The translations under genes were made by a program, and so were the position numbers. DNA of 64,000 bases from Ganoderma boninense. Its lineage: Eukaryota > Basidiomycota > Agaricomycetes > Polyporales > Polyporaceae. Positions within the stretch are counted from its first letter, which is position 1; every line of letters begins with the position of its first letter. The stretch spans positions 998,389 to 1,062,388 of the forward strand of contig CM035309.1 of assembly GCA_002900995.3 (NCBI GenBank). Reading direction: 5' to 3'. The notes beneath the pieces were generated by a model that did not search any database, was not told where the DNA came from, and was given only the letters and a program-made list of their open reading frames with translations. This document shows, piece by piece, positions 1 to 11,043 of this stretch.

Positions 1-660
1 GAGAGTTTCCCGTTGTGAGACCGCGCGGACTCGCCTCGAGCAGGCTGCACCTTCAGTCCGATCCTGCAGCTGGATCGAAGGCATCGCCGCCGAAAGTGTG
101 ATATAACAATGCTGCCATCAACTAGGGCGGCACGCCGCTCGACCGTGACTTATACCATCCATTTGCCGTGACATCGATATCGGTTTCGGATGCGTTAGCG
201 CTTTGCGGAGTGCGTACTGCGTTTTCGTCCTGATTATAACGACTCGACGCTAACATTTAGGTACCTCGACAAGTGAATCATCGTAACTTTACGCACCCCT
301 CAGACTTCAGTTGGGCTCTGGCAGGGCTCTGGAGTGTGGTTGCAAGCTGTCGTGCGTATGTCATCAACTTGGTTACAAGTCAACAACGCATCAAAGCCCC
401 GATGAAGGCACCGCCGCCCTTTCCTCGGCTTGGCAATTTAACTTTGACCTCATATCCTCCCTGTGATGTGCACAGCAACCCGCACCGCTGTTGGCAGCCA
501 GCTTGCGGCGCGCCTCCTCGCTTCCAAGGCAGCGAACACAATATATAAAACTGCAATGCCATGGGTGAGCCCACGCCGCGCATTCTGCCTTTCCTTGTCT
601 CCCCATAGACCGTCCCGCTTTCTTTCCCTGTAATTTCCTCGGGCGGTCGTTGCTTTTGTG
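1..660. other. Upstream region, no gene seen
   Basis: No convincing coding exon is seen on either strand. The right end is the promoter and 5' leader of the sedolisin gene. The reading frames that cross into the protease gene on the minus strand are low-complexity, Arg-rich shadows of it. Confidence 0.6.
542..549 (+). promoter_or_regulatory. TATA box of sedolisin 1
   Basis: TATATAAA lies 112 bases before the ATG at 661. That leaves room for a short leader of about 80 nt. The assignment rests on sequence match and position only. Confidence 0.5.
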
Positions 661-3100
661 ATGTTGCTGTCTGGGCTCTTCATCCGGCTCGCCGCTGCTG
701 TCGTCGCGGTCACTGCGGCGGCCCACTCCCCGATCCTTTCGAAACGCGTTGTCCACGAGGCGCGCACGTTTGCCCCCGCGGGCTGGTCTCTCCACCGTCG
801 CGCCGACCCCGACGCCATCGTTCCTCTGAAGCTCTCCCTGACGCAATCCAACCTCCACAGGCTCGACGAGTACCTCCTCGAAGTCTCGGACCCTGAGTCG
901 GCGAGCTACGGCAAGCACTGGACACCCGCGCGGGTTGCCCAGGTCTTCCGCCCGTCCCGGGAGTCCGTCGACACCGTGCACAGCTGGCTCGTCGAGGACT
1001 GCGGCATCCACCCGACGAAAATCCGGCTCAGCCCGAACGGTGGCGCGCTGCACCTGGACGTGACCATCACGGAGGCGGAGAGCATCCTCGAGTCGAAGTA
1101 CTACGTCTATCGCCACGGCGAGGACGGCGAGGAGCGCATCGCGTTCGAGAGTGCGTATACGCTCCCGGAACACGTCGCGAAACATGTCGATCTTGTCACG
1201 CCGTCTTTGCACCTTCCTCGGAACGATGCCAGTTTGGCGAGGAGGGCCGGGAAGAACAAGCCGGTTTTCGCGAGGCCGTCGGGAGCGCCCAAGGCTGCTA
1301 TCACGGTTCGTTTTATATCCTCTATGTGTGTCTGTGCAAGCGTATTGATTTCGAGGTTGTATGGTTTAGGACGCGGAAGTGCCTACCGATGCGGACCATT
1401 GCGACACGTACGTGACGCTGGAGTGCTTGCGGAAGCTGTACAACTTCTACTACGAGCCCGTTGTTCCGCAAAAGAACACGATCGGCGTCGGTATGTAGCC
1501 GTACCAACCACTCGGTAATGACCATGGCTTAACCCAGGCTTTTCTGTGGCCCCCCTTTCCATAGTCGAAATCAGCGACGAGGTGTACCAGGGTTCGGACC
1601 TCGACCTCTTCTTCGACAAGTACTCCCCGACTAGCGTTGGGGATCGGCCCAAGCTTGTTAGCGTCACCGGTGGTGAGTCCCTTACCCGGTAAATTTCCGG
1701 GAAGCGCAAGCCAAACTGCTCTCCAGGACACTTGAACCCCAACGAAACGAACACCTCCTTCCTTGGCGAGTCGACGATGGACTTTGAGCTCGTCATGGGT
1801 CTGCTTGGACCCAAGCAGAATGTCAGTCTGTATCAGATCGGAGAGGCCGGTGACACTTGGGGTACGTCTGGCCAATGCAATTTTGTCCCACGTCTTCTCA
1901 CCTGCCATATCCATGTCAACAGACGAGGCACTTGTTGCTGCATTCGACAAGTCGTATTGTTCGCAATCCGGTGTGAGCTCGAGTGCGTGCATTTCCGTCT
2001 TTTGTATGATGTTCTTGCTTGACTGGATCGCATGTCTACCAGGCCTTGACTGTGGCAACAAGCCGACGTCCCACGTTATTTCGATCTCGTACCACTTCGA
2101 GCCAGACTACCCAGACCCGTCTAACGCCCGCATTCTCGAGCGTGTGTGCGCCGAGTACGGCAAGGTCTGTCCGCATCCACTCTTGTCCACCAAGGTCTCC
2201 GAATTCTCATGCATGTCCGTGTGTATATAGCTCAGCTTGACGGGTATGACGTTCGTCGTGTCCTCTGGCGATCACGGCGTCGCGTACGGTTCCCAGGAGT
2301 GCTTCGTAAACGGCACACTCGTCACCCAGCCGGACAAGGGGGGCTTCGTGGGCCAGTTCCCCGCCTCTTGCCCCTACGTCACCGCCGTCGGCGCGACCCA
2401 GATCGCGAGGAACGACACGGTACGCCCGTCCCCGCTCTATTAGAAATTACAGACGGCGTTGACGGGATTGCTGTGTAGATCGCCGACGGCGAGGGCGCGA
2501 CGAGTGATTTCCCCTCTGGCGGCGGGTTCTCCAGGATTTTCCCGCAGCCGAGCTACCAAACGCGCGCCGTGAACAGGTATCTGAACAACTACGTCCCCAA
2601 GGCGTATGATGCAGACGTCTTCAACAAGACTGGTCGCGCCTACCCTGATGTCTCGGCGAACGGGTACGTCCTCCGCGGAGTGCACTGTCCATGTAATCTT
2701 ACCGGTGGTCTTCCTAGGTACCCGACCGTGGTCGCCCTCGGGGGCAGGTACACACGGAGCGGAGGCACGTCTGCCTGCGGCGCCCATCTTCGCGTCCATG
2801 ATCGCGGCGGTCAACGATGCGCGAATCTCCGTCGGGAAGGGCCCCGTCGGCTTCATCAACCCCGCGGTACGTCATACACACGGATACAACCTCCGTTCTC
2901 AACATACTTTGGGTGCTAATCTAAAGCTTCCCTAGCTCTATTCGAACCTCTTCCGGAGTGCCTTCAACGACATCACAAAGGGAAGCAACCCGGGGTGCGG
3001 AACGGACGGCTTCCCCGCGTCGCCTGGCTGGGACCCCGTCACCGGCTTGGGCACGCCTAACTTCTTGCACATCCTCCACCGGTTCCTGATCCTGCCCTGA
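661..3100 (+). CDS. Sedolisin-family (S53) tripeptidyl peptidase 1, frameshifted
   Basis: This is a secreted acid serine-carboxyl protease that would remove peptides from protein substrates outside the cell. The ATG at 661 opens a hydrophobic signal peptide (LFIRLAAAVVAVTAAA), followed by a pro-domain (AGWSLHRRADPDAIVPLKLS) and then the catalytic domain over about nine exons. The first intron is 1306-1369 and the last joins NPA to LYSNLF. The catalytic Glu and Asp are in GESTMDFELVMGLL and the oxyanion Asp is in SGDHGV. The calcium-site region [12 protein letters not shown] closes the protein. The SGTSAS-type motif reads GGTSAC and then leaves frame: a surplus base at about 2777 splits the nucleophile Ser codon, and the expected APIFASMIAAVND continues one base out of frame. 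As read, the gene would not make an active enzyme. Whether this is an error or real decay is unknown. A second, apparently intact family member lies at 25.0-27.5 kb. Confidence 0.88.
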
Positions 3101-3882
3101 GCTTGAGCCTTCACTTATTGCTTCCTTGCTTTATTAACCTGCTTTCGTATTATTATTAGTGTACTGCTCCACAGAATAAGTATTCGAGAGTGTTCTGGAT
3201 TTTGGACTTTACTGCCACATACTAACTGTGAACATGTTCTTGTCGCTCATTTTGTGATGTTATACCTTAGGGACCGGTAGTCATATATATGAAGAGAGTG
3301 ATGGTATTTTATCTCGGGATGATCAGCCGCGGTCTCGAGGACATCTTTAGCAGTCATTGAGGCCAAATCTAGTCCACCATATCGGCTAGCGGCCGAGAGA
3401 AACCTGTGTTGCATGTCGTTCGCCATTGTAAATCAGTCGAAAAGAAGGCTTGGAAGAGGTCTCAGCTGCCGATAACAATTGCGTAAGTGTACGTATGTAC
3501 TTATGCCAGAACGCCCAACTTACCCGAGTCAGAGCGCGCTGCTTCGTTCCACGCAAACGTCCAGCCCACAGCCACAGTCAGGACATACGGGAACCATCAT
3601 GGTCATAAAACATAAGACATGGTGTTCTACCACAAAGATCATATCGATCTACAAGCCGCTATTAGTCCATCTAACGTTAGATACTGGTATACACTCCTCG
3701 GCGCCGGGGTGCGAGCGGTCTAAGCTACAGAAGTCCAAAGGGGGGGGGGTACAAAACGAATGGGAAAAGGACAGGTGGCCTGAGAACAGTCCGACAGGGG
3801 AGAGACGTATAGATACATCAGAGTCAGAGAGTGTGAAGTGCAGTGGCATTATCGAACAGCCATGAGAGAGGAGGAAGGGAGC
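3101..3882. other. Convergent intergenic region
   Basis: This stretch lies between the sedolisin stop and the 3' end of the minus-strand gene. It is AT-richer than its surroundings and carries a run of ten G near 3740-3749. No exon with support was found. Confidence 0.5.
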
Positions 3883-5040
3883 TCAGAAGAAAAAGTCGTC
3901 ATCGTCATCAACCCTGCGGGGCGCGCAGCGGAACGTAAGATTTGCCAGATATCTCCGTAATTTGTCTGCAAACGGGCGATGAGCGTGAAGACGACGAACA
4001 GCGAATAGAAGACGCTTACTTCGTGTGCGACGGAAATAGGAATAGGGAGAAGGAGGCGTACGGCGGCGGCGCGGCCGCCCTTCGGAGACCGAGTGACCCA
4101 TATTGAGGAAGGAGCGATAGCGGGGCTGCGAAGCGAAGCTACACACGACGCCAGGCGTAAGTCACCGCAAGAATGAAGAGACGATCGAACATTCGAAAAA
4201 AAAAGGAAACTCACCGGGCGCGGGGCTCGAGGTCGTGCATGCGAGGTGGGACGCAAGGTCGCGGATGGTCGGAAGGATGGCTCGACACCCTGGCCGCTGG
4301 CAGGGGACGTTCATGTACCCCCCGCCGCACTGGACGGCCATTACGTACGCCTCCCGTGTCTGTTTAGAATACGGCAGGGACAGAGGGCGTCTGTCAGACA
4401 GGGCGCGACGGAGATGAGCTCGCTGGAAATAAGAACTCACGGCTCGATCCATCGCTTGAGCCTGGGAGACCGCGTACCGCAAACGCGGGCCGGAGACGTC
4501 GGAGAGGTCGCTCTCGGCCGACTCCTTGCGTGACCGCTTGCCCTGAGCAGGGTACCCCCAGCCGCCGCCGCCAGGATACGGGATGTCGACGAAGGTGGTG
4601 GTGTCGGAGGCGGGGGACGCGTTGGTGGTGTGAGCGGCTCTGTACCGCGCAGCGATCTCCTGCGCGGGGCTGCTGTTCCGCGCTCTTGCTCCCATGGAAC
4701 CACTCGTCCGGAGGAGAGTCCGCGAGGGCCGCACGAAGCCGGACATTGACCAGGTGCTCTCGACGTCGTCGGTGTCGTGGACGGTGCCGCGGAGCGGGTT
4801 AGAGTCGAACACCCTGCCGTGGCGTTTCCGACGGTCAGCGTGCCTTGTCTGTTGGTGCTTGGTTCGGGATCGAGAGGGCTGCTGTCTCGATTGCGAAGGC
4901 CGGTACGCGGGTCGGAATCCCGGGGGTATAGGCTGCTGGGGCATGGGCCTGCTGATGACGAAGACGGGGGTGTTCGCCATGGACATGCCCAGAGAGCGGG
5001 GGTGCTGAGCGGGTGGGTATCCGTAGTAGTGGGGCGACAT
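3883..5040 (-). CDS. Uncharacterised protein with a partial zinc-finger-like motif
   Basis: Function is not recognised. Translation from the ATG at 5040 gives a Pro/Gln/Ser/Arg-rich, probably disordered N-terminus (starting MSPHYYGYPPAQHPRS) of about 190 residues. A conserved-looking block follows: TREAYVMAVQCGGGYMNVPC, then QRPGC and DLASHLAC. Its spacing (Cys-x4-Cys, then His) resembles half of a C2H2 finger. Introns are supported at 4360-4440 (81 nt, CTGAC branch point), 4139-4214 (or to 4126) and 3966-4019. The last exons are uncertain because the available acceptors leave three alternative C-termini. The frame ending in DDDDDFFF at 3883 looks protein-like but does not match the phase of the previous donor, which may indicate another indel. 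Other possible stops are 3908 and about 3849. It is divergent from COQ4. Confidence 0.5.
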
Positions 5041-5639
5041 GGTAGGGGGGATCAGGGAGAGAGGGAATGCAGCGAGAGATGTCTCCGCGGTGAACCAAGC
5101 ATTTAAGGTTGCCCGCGAGTGGACGGGGATTTCTGCTTGCTCTGCGCGAAGCGGTGAGCACCCGCGCGGGTGGCACATCCCGCTGTGAGTGGCCACTCGG
5201 GATCGGTCTGGTGTACATCTACAAAGCAAGAGGGTGAGTCAGTAGCACATGTTGCCCAGGTCGATGGATCGGGTAAGTTAGTCCTTTGCCTCCAGCGGGA
5301 AGCAAGTCCGAAAGAGACGCAGACGGCGATAGCAGCGGCGATCGTGGCTCCATACGATGTGCTGCTGTGAAGAATAATATGGTAAATATCAGCGTGGCTT
5401 GAGGCAATGATAGGAGGTGGATGAACCACTTGGGATTGAGAAACAAGCCCATCCTTGCGAATATCCTGCACCGGCATCTAGCGCCGAGAATAGCCGAACA
5501 ATACCCGGCCCGCCCCCGCAGCCACAAGCAGCCACAAGAGCGCAGGCCGGGTGCGCCTCGACGCCTCAGGCTAGAACTCTCTTGGTTGCTTTCTCGTTGC
5601 TTTCTTCTCCTCGCACCACTCTCGACGTCGCCACCTCGG
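5041..5639. other. Divergent promoter region (zinc-motif gene / COQ4)
   Basis: About 600 bases separate the two divergent start codons. Several pyrimidine-rich stretches precede the COQ4 ATG. No coding exon or clear TATA box was identified. Confidence 0.5.
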
Positions 5640-6778
5640 ATGTCGCTCAACATGTCGCTCCTTTATGCTCCATCGCGCGTGTCACGCTGCACCGCGCGGT
5701 CGCTAGCCATGCTGCCGTCAATGCATGCTGCACTTCCACCCCACGCTCCATGCCAAACGCGGTCGGCCAGTACCAAGCCGGCCTACGAGGGCCACGTCCC
5801 CCTTAACTGGTTCGAGCATGGCTTCATGACTTTGGGTTCCGCGTTTATGGCGCTCGCCAATCCGCGTAGGGGAGGTACGTCGTTGTGGCACATTCAGAGC
5901 ATAGTCCGGGGCCATGACGCTGCAGCCCGCCAGATATGGTCGCTGCCCTGGGCGACCTAACCTCGGGACCTGTCCTCCCGCGCCTCCGCGAGAGGATGCT
6001 CGCCAGTGCGGAAGGCCGCCAGATCCTCAGAGAACGGCCGAGGGTCAACTCGGAGACGGTCGACATGAACAAGCTCGCCCTCCTCCCCGAAGGCACGTTC
6101 GGCAACGCGTATGTCACCTGGCTTGAACGCTGCGGGGTTACTCCCGACACCCGAGAACCGGTACGTCTAGTCTAATGCTTATCCCGACGTGACGTATTTC
6201 TGCGTGTGCTTTGACATCCCGGAAGAGGCTTGGTATGTCTTGCTTTTCTCCCTCGCGATCTGCATTCCGGTGCCGCCACGGGCGAGCAGGAATACGCCAT
6301 AGTCCTTTCCTTTTCGACCCAGCGACTGACTGTGTCTTGGCAGGTGCACTACGTCGACGACCCCGAGCTCGCGTACGTCATGCAACGCTACCGCGAGTGC
6401 CACGACTTCTATCACTGCATTGTGAACATGCCCGTAAACGTCGAGGCCGAGCTCGCGGTCAAGTTCTTCGAGTTCGCCAACCTCGGCCTGCCCATGACTG
6501 GGCTTGCTGCTGCGTTCGGCCACCTTCGCCTCACCCAGACGAAGCGCCAGAAGCTCTTCCGTGACTTCGTGCCCTGGGCCGTCAAGTGCGGAAGTTCGGC
6601 GCAAAGTTTGATCACAGTGTACTGGGAGAACCGCTGGGAGCAAAACATTGACGAGCTCAGGAGCGAGCTCGGCATCTGGGAGTCGCCTGTTGAACCCCGT
6701 TGGGGCAAGCCGCTCAGCGAGGCGAGGGCCGCTGCGGAAAAGCGAGCGAAGGAGGCGGCGGAGCAAGCGTCGTCCTAG
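5640..6778 (+). CDS. COQ4, ubiquinone biosynthesis protein
   Basis: COQ4 is the mitochondrial matrix protein that organises the coenzyme Q synthesis complex and takes part in C1 processing of the quinone ring. Three exons (5640-5874, 5934-6160, 6344-6778) join in frame to 298 residues, a normal length. The N-terminus is Arg/Ser-rich and acid-free (MSLNMSLLYAPSRVSRCTAR), as expected for a mitochondrial presequence. Family landmarks are HVPLNWFEHGFMTLGSAFMA, LANPRRGDMVAALGD, the metal-binding HDFYH with the downstream Glu (about residues 186-201), and the C-terminal WAV..GSSAQSLITVYWENRWE. It ends with an Ala/Lys/Glu-rich helix. A second in-frame Met at 5652 is possible. No defect is visible. 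Confidence 0.95.
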
Positions 6779-6861
6779 CGGTGCGAGAGTAGTGTGTACT
6801 TCAGGATGATATACCAGCGTAGCTTCCAGTTCTCTTTACTATTTTCTGCTAATGGCATCTT

Positions 6862-8634
6862 TCATGCACCCCTCGCTTCTAGGACGACCGCACGCAGACG
6901 CTTGATCGCCTCTTCGACTTCGGCCTCCTCGAGGAGGCTGAACGAGGCACGAACGTATGGCGTCTTACCGCCGTCCGGCAGGAAAACGGTGCCGGGGAGT
7001 GCAAGGACGCCTTTCTCCAGGGCCGGGCCGCGAATGACCTGCTCGGAGTCCTGTTCCTCGCCACCTGCCCCTGGCTCCTTGAGCAGGAGCTTGAACCTGG
7101 CAAGAGTGTGAGCGCACAGTCTCGACAGATAAAACGGTTATAAATAAACGGGAACGGACCAGAGGAACATTCCTGCTTCGGGCGCATCCCACTGCGCAAA
7201 CCCGTCAAGGTACTTCTTCATGTACCGTTCGAAGACGTCGCGCTTCTCCTTGTAGAACTGGGATACCGCGAGCGTGTGCGCCTTGAACCCGTCATAGCCC
7301 CACGAGTTGAGGAGCGCGTATGCGATCGTCTGGGTTAATCCAGGCGTTTGCAGGCTTGCTACTGCGGTCTGTGAGCCTGCCCGTTAGTCCCTTTGAAAGA
7401 TAAAAACACCAGGAGTAACACGTACGTGCATGTCGATCTTATTCAAGATAGGCTCGGGCCCGCAGACGAACCCGATCCGGATCCCCGACGAGAGGATCTT
7501 GGACACGCTGTCGAAGCGGATGACCCGCCCTACCTCCGGAAGCTCGCGCTCGAGCGAGAAGTACGATCGGGGGCGCGCGGCCTTCCCGAAGTACAGGTAG
7601 TAGTAGGGATCGTCTAACCACAGCGGAAACGGAAACTCGATCAGTCGAAACCGAAGAAGGAAACGAATCGCTCTCACCTTCGAGGATGAGGAAGTTGTGC
7701 TCCCGGGCGAGGGCGAGCACCTCCCGGCGCCGCTCTTCGGTGGTCGTCACGCCCGTGGGGTTGCCGCCGTACTGTGTCGAACATGTTTGAGGTTTTAGAA
7801 AAGATAGATATGGACTTGTGTAGACGTACGGGTACCGTGTAGAGCACCCTCGGCTTCGGCTTCCCCACAGGCCAGTTCTCCAGGGTCGATCGGAGAGAGC
7901 TCGGGAGGATACCCTGGGAGTCGGTCGGGACAGCTGGATATACTCGATTTCAGTCAGACGAGAATGTTTTCGAGTGTAGCCACACGCGATGTTGCACGCA
8001 CCGACGAACTCGGAGTGTATCGACTCAAACGTCGGCACAACTCCTCTGAAAATTTAATCTCGGTCAGCAACCTGAACCTAAACGCATACAGCCCCAAGCC
8101 AGCGCTGGAACCATGGAAACTCACGCATAGAGCGGCGACTCGACGAGCACCGGCTCGCCCGGGTTCAGCAACGCCAGGATCGCCTTGTGGATCACGTCCT
8201 GCGAGCCCGACCCGATCGAGAGCCGCCACCCCTCGCCCTTCTTGCGCCCGTGTTCGCGCTCCTGCAGCCCGTAGAACCAGCCGATGAGGCTCGGCAGGCC
8301 CGCAGTGGGGCCGTACTGCAGGCCCTCCGCGAGCGCGTCGCCCGCGATCTCGGTCGTCGCCTCGGCGGAGGGGTCCGCGGGGGAGCGCGACTTGATCGTG
8401 AGGGACGTGAAGGGGAACGTCGCCGCGTTGGGCTTGCCCGCGAGGAGGGAGATCATGCCCGGGCGCGCCTCGAGCGGGTAGAGGCCCCGGACTAAATAGA
8501 TGGATGTGGGGGTTAGCTGGCTCCTGCGGTGCTGAAGTGTCTCGCAACGACATACTTGGGTTTGGCTTGCGCTCTTTGGCGAGCGTAGACAGAAAACTGT
8601 CGTAGTATTCTGTGGGGAGGCTCTGCAAGGACAT
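6862..8634 (-). CDS. PLP-dependent aminotransferase, Aro8/2-aminoadipate type (copy 1)
   Basis: This is a fold-type I aminotransferase of the aromatic / 2-aminoadipate group that moves amino groups between amino acids and 2-oxoacids. About seven exons run from MSLQSLPTEYYDSF at 8634 to the stop at 6862. Key blocks, in order, are PGMISLLAGKPNAATFP, LSIGSGSQDVIHKAILALLN (cofactor phosphate site), GNPTGVTTTEERRREVL, DDPYYYLYFG (substrate/cofactor Asp and Tyr), and FDSVSKILSSGIRIGFVCGP with the PLP-binding Lys. The end is ALPGTVFLPDGGKTPYVRAS. No targeting peptide stands out, so a cytosolic location is likely. Reading frames join without shifts. It is a clear paralogue of the gene at 48.9-50.8 kb. 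Exact substrate preference cannot be read from the sequence. Confidence 0.9.
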
Positions 8635-9147
8635 CGCGGGCGGACTTGGTGTCTCTAGCGAATCAAAGTCTGGTGCTCGATAACTGAGTGAATTGGTACT
8701 TCATGAGCAAGCATCGAAGACTGAAGTACTGGAGGACTTGCCTGCTAAACTTCTCTCGATCGTCCGGACGGCCCAGCAGTTACTCTGAGTTTCTTACTAC
8801 TTACAAGCTAAAGCTAACGATCAAGATGCGTGTCCTGCTGTCTAGTCATTCCAGTCCGAGTCACCTTGTCGATCATCACCATAGAATCAGCTCTTAGAGG
8901 CAACTAGTCTTTTCCAGTACAAGCGGCTCGTCGACGGGCAAATATTTCGGACCGGCTCGGGGTTGGGCGGCTAGAAAGCATTCCACCGGACCGAGACTTT
9001 CGGACTCCATTTTCATCAGTCTGACATCCTTCAAGTGCAGGTATGACCAAAGCACATTCCACATTCCAGCCCAATAGACAAAGAATTCAACTGACAGAAA
9101 TGTTCTAAATCCGCCTAACACCGCTAATTACATGCGTCCCACCAACA
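8635..9147. other. Intergenic region between two minus-strand genes
   Basis: This holds the promoter of aminotransferase 1 and the 3' region of the UPF0014-like gene. No supported exon or RNA gene was seen. Confidence 0.5.
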
Positions 9148-10402
9148 TCACCCAAGCAGCCGCTGCCGTTCTCCAGCATCTCCGTTTTCCACCTCCCTCC
9201 TCTTAAACAATCCCGCAAAGCCATACGCCCCCGCCTTGATCCCGCCAACGGCCTTGGCCACGAGCCAGTTGCGTCCACGCCAGACCGCGTGCTCGCGCAC
9301 GTCGATGCGATCGGCGCGGACTCGGTGTTCGGTGTCAACGACGACCCCCAAGGCGAAGATGGTCGTAACGATCGAGGAGAGCGCGGTGCTCGAGGAGATC
9401 ATGAACATTATAACCATTTGAAGGCGCGCAGCTTGCTCGACAGAGGATCCTCCCAGGATTGCACCTGTCATCATTCCAGGGATGGCGATGATGCCAATGA
9501 CGCTGTAGGAATAAGAAAATATGCCATATACGTCAAGCGAGTTGAGCGGCCAGGGAGGAGGGACTCGGGCCCACCTCATCTGGTTGATGTTAGGAGTGAG
9601 TGCGAGACGGAGTGCGTCTCGTGCGATGGGCTTGCAGGCTTCAAAGCGGGAAGCTCCGAACGCGAGGTACATCTCAACCTTGTCCCGATTGTCACTGCAT
9701 GTCACGCAAGTCAAAGGTTAAGCCAAGAGGTTAACTCGGTGTCTGATGCGACACGTACTAGATCTCCTTGAGAACATAGGTCACGGAGACCACAATACCA
9801 GATATGGTGCTTCCACAAAGCATACCAACGATAGGGACTTCATTGGAATTAGCTCAGGCTCAAGGTGTGCCAGGGGATGTTGACGTACTGTATTGGTCGG
9901 GTTTCCAAAACGGTTGTACATCCATAGCGAATCGTGCCCCAATGATGGAGACGGGGATGGTCGACCCAAGCATTGCAAAGAGCACGGAGCCAAACTATGC
10001 GAGACCATGAAAAGCTTGGACAAGCTTGGCAAAGCAGGGATAAACTCACCATAAAGTCGTACCGCTTCTTGCACTTGTTTATAACTACGACGACGTTCTG
10101 TGGGACATAGGACATGTTTTCGAGACGAGGAACTCACCAGTCTCCATTGTCCCCATGAGGTTCAGCAGGACGGCCATTCCGGCCACTGCGAGCGGGTTAT
10201 CCGTCTCGAATACTTTTTGCAGAATGAGCGCGACCACGCTGAGTTGGACGACACAACGAATGGCAGCCGTCATGAGGCCGCTCCCCACTCCCAGACCGAA
10301 CGCGGTCGAAAGGAAGCCATTGAGGAGGATGAAGGAGAACGCGAGGCCAACGTTGCCCCAGCTCAAGGTTGTTGAAGGAGAGCCTGGTTCTCCAGAATCC
10401 AT
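9148..10402 (-). CDS. UPF0014 / FetB-like integral membrane protein
   Basis: This is a multi-pass membrane protein of the UPF0014 family, whose bacterial members (YbbM/FetB) are ABC-type iron-export permeases. The ATG at 10402 is the first in frame; an upstream GTG is not needed. Five or more exons give hydrophobic segments, beginning with WGNVGLAFSFILLNGF and AAIRCVVQLSVVALILQKVF. The family hallmark follows: YIPIVGMLCGSTISGIVVSV, a coupling-loop block EMYLAFGASRFEACKPIARD, then ALTPNINQM joined to SVIGIIAIPGMMTGAILGGS. The cytoplasmic tail is fungal-specific and basic. No ATP-binding partner lies next to it. Metal transport is an inference from the family. Introns rule out recent bacterial transfer or contamination. 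Confidence 0.85.
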
Positions 10403-11043
10403 GATCCACACAAGGACGCGAGACGTTGTCGGAGAAGGACAGGCACAGTTTGGGTTTTGGCGAGCGGTGGAATCGGGCTGAAGGAGGACTAAGACGGGAG
10501 GCTGGCGCTGTTCATGAGGAGCAATAGAATATGGCTAACAGAGAGAGTTACGCGTGAACGCTCGGCCCAGACGGTGGCTTCGGCAACGAGGAAGGAGCTG
10601 TGGATGCCGTTGGACGCGATGAGGACGATTAATGAGCCATAAGCATTCACTTGGACGTTGCAGAAGAGGACTGCGGCTGTCTGGCTCTGTCTGGTTGCTC
10701 CATTTGGGGCGGAGATCGAATATGTACCAATCGAGATCTCGTGGAAGGGTCAGGCCGTTCCGGTGTTCCGCGTCGGCTAGCCACTGGCTAGCCCTGGACA
10801 CTGAGCGTCACTGCTCACGCGCACGTCCCCCGCAACTCCCAACCTTTCGTTGTCACCGCATTGCGCGCAGTCCTCCTCTCATCCGCCCACTCTCACTCGC
10901 TCCTGGGCTTCTTCTGCGCGCGGGGTCTGTTGCCATCCTTCCCTCGTTGCCGCTGAACTTTACCTGTGCCCGCTGTACCTGGCTCACTATTACTACTCCC
11001 ACCGTGCGAGGGGAAGCCGAAGCTACCTTGATCGCACCCCACG
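10403..11043. other. Divergent promoter region (UPF0014 gene / ABCG gene)
   Basis: This lies between two divergent start codons. It is pyrimidine-rich before the transporter ATG. No TATA box or coding exon was recognised. Confidence 0.45.

Noticed and set aside
391..1212. 273-codon minus-strand frame over the first sedolisin exon
   Set aside because: It is Arg/Asp/Val-rich shadow of GC-rich coding DNA on the other strand.
4423..4440. Apparent 18-nt mini-intron (GTGAGT to TTCCAG on the minus strand)
   Set aside because: An 81-nt intron with the same donor, a CTGAC branch point and an AACAG acceptor explains the junction and keeps frame.
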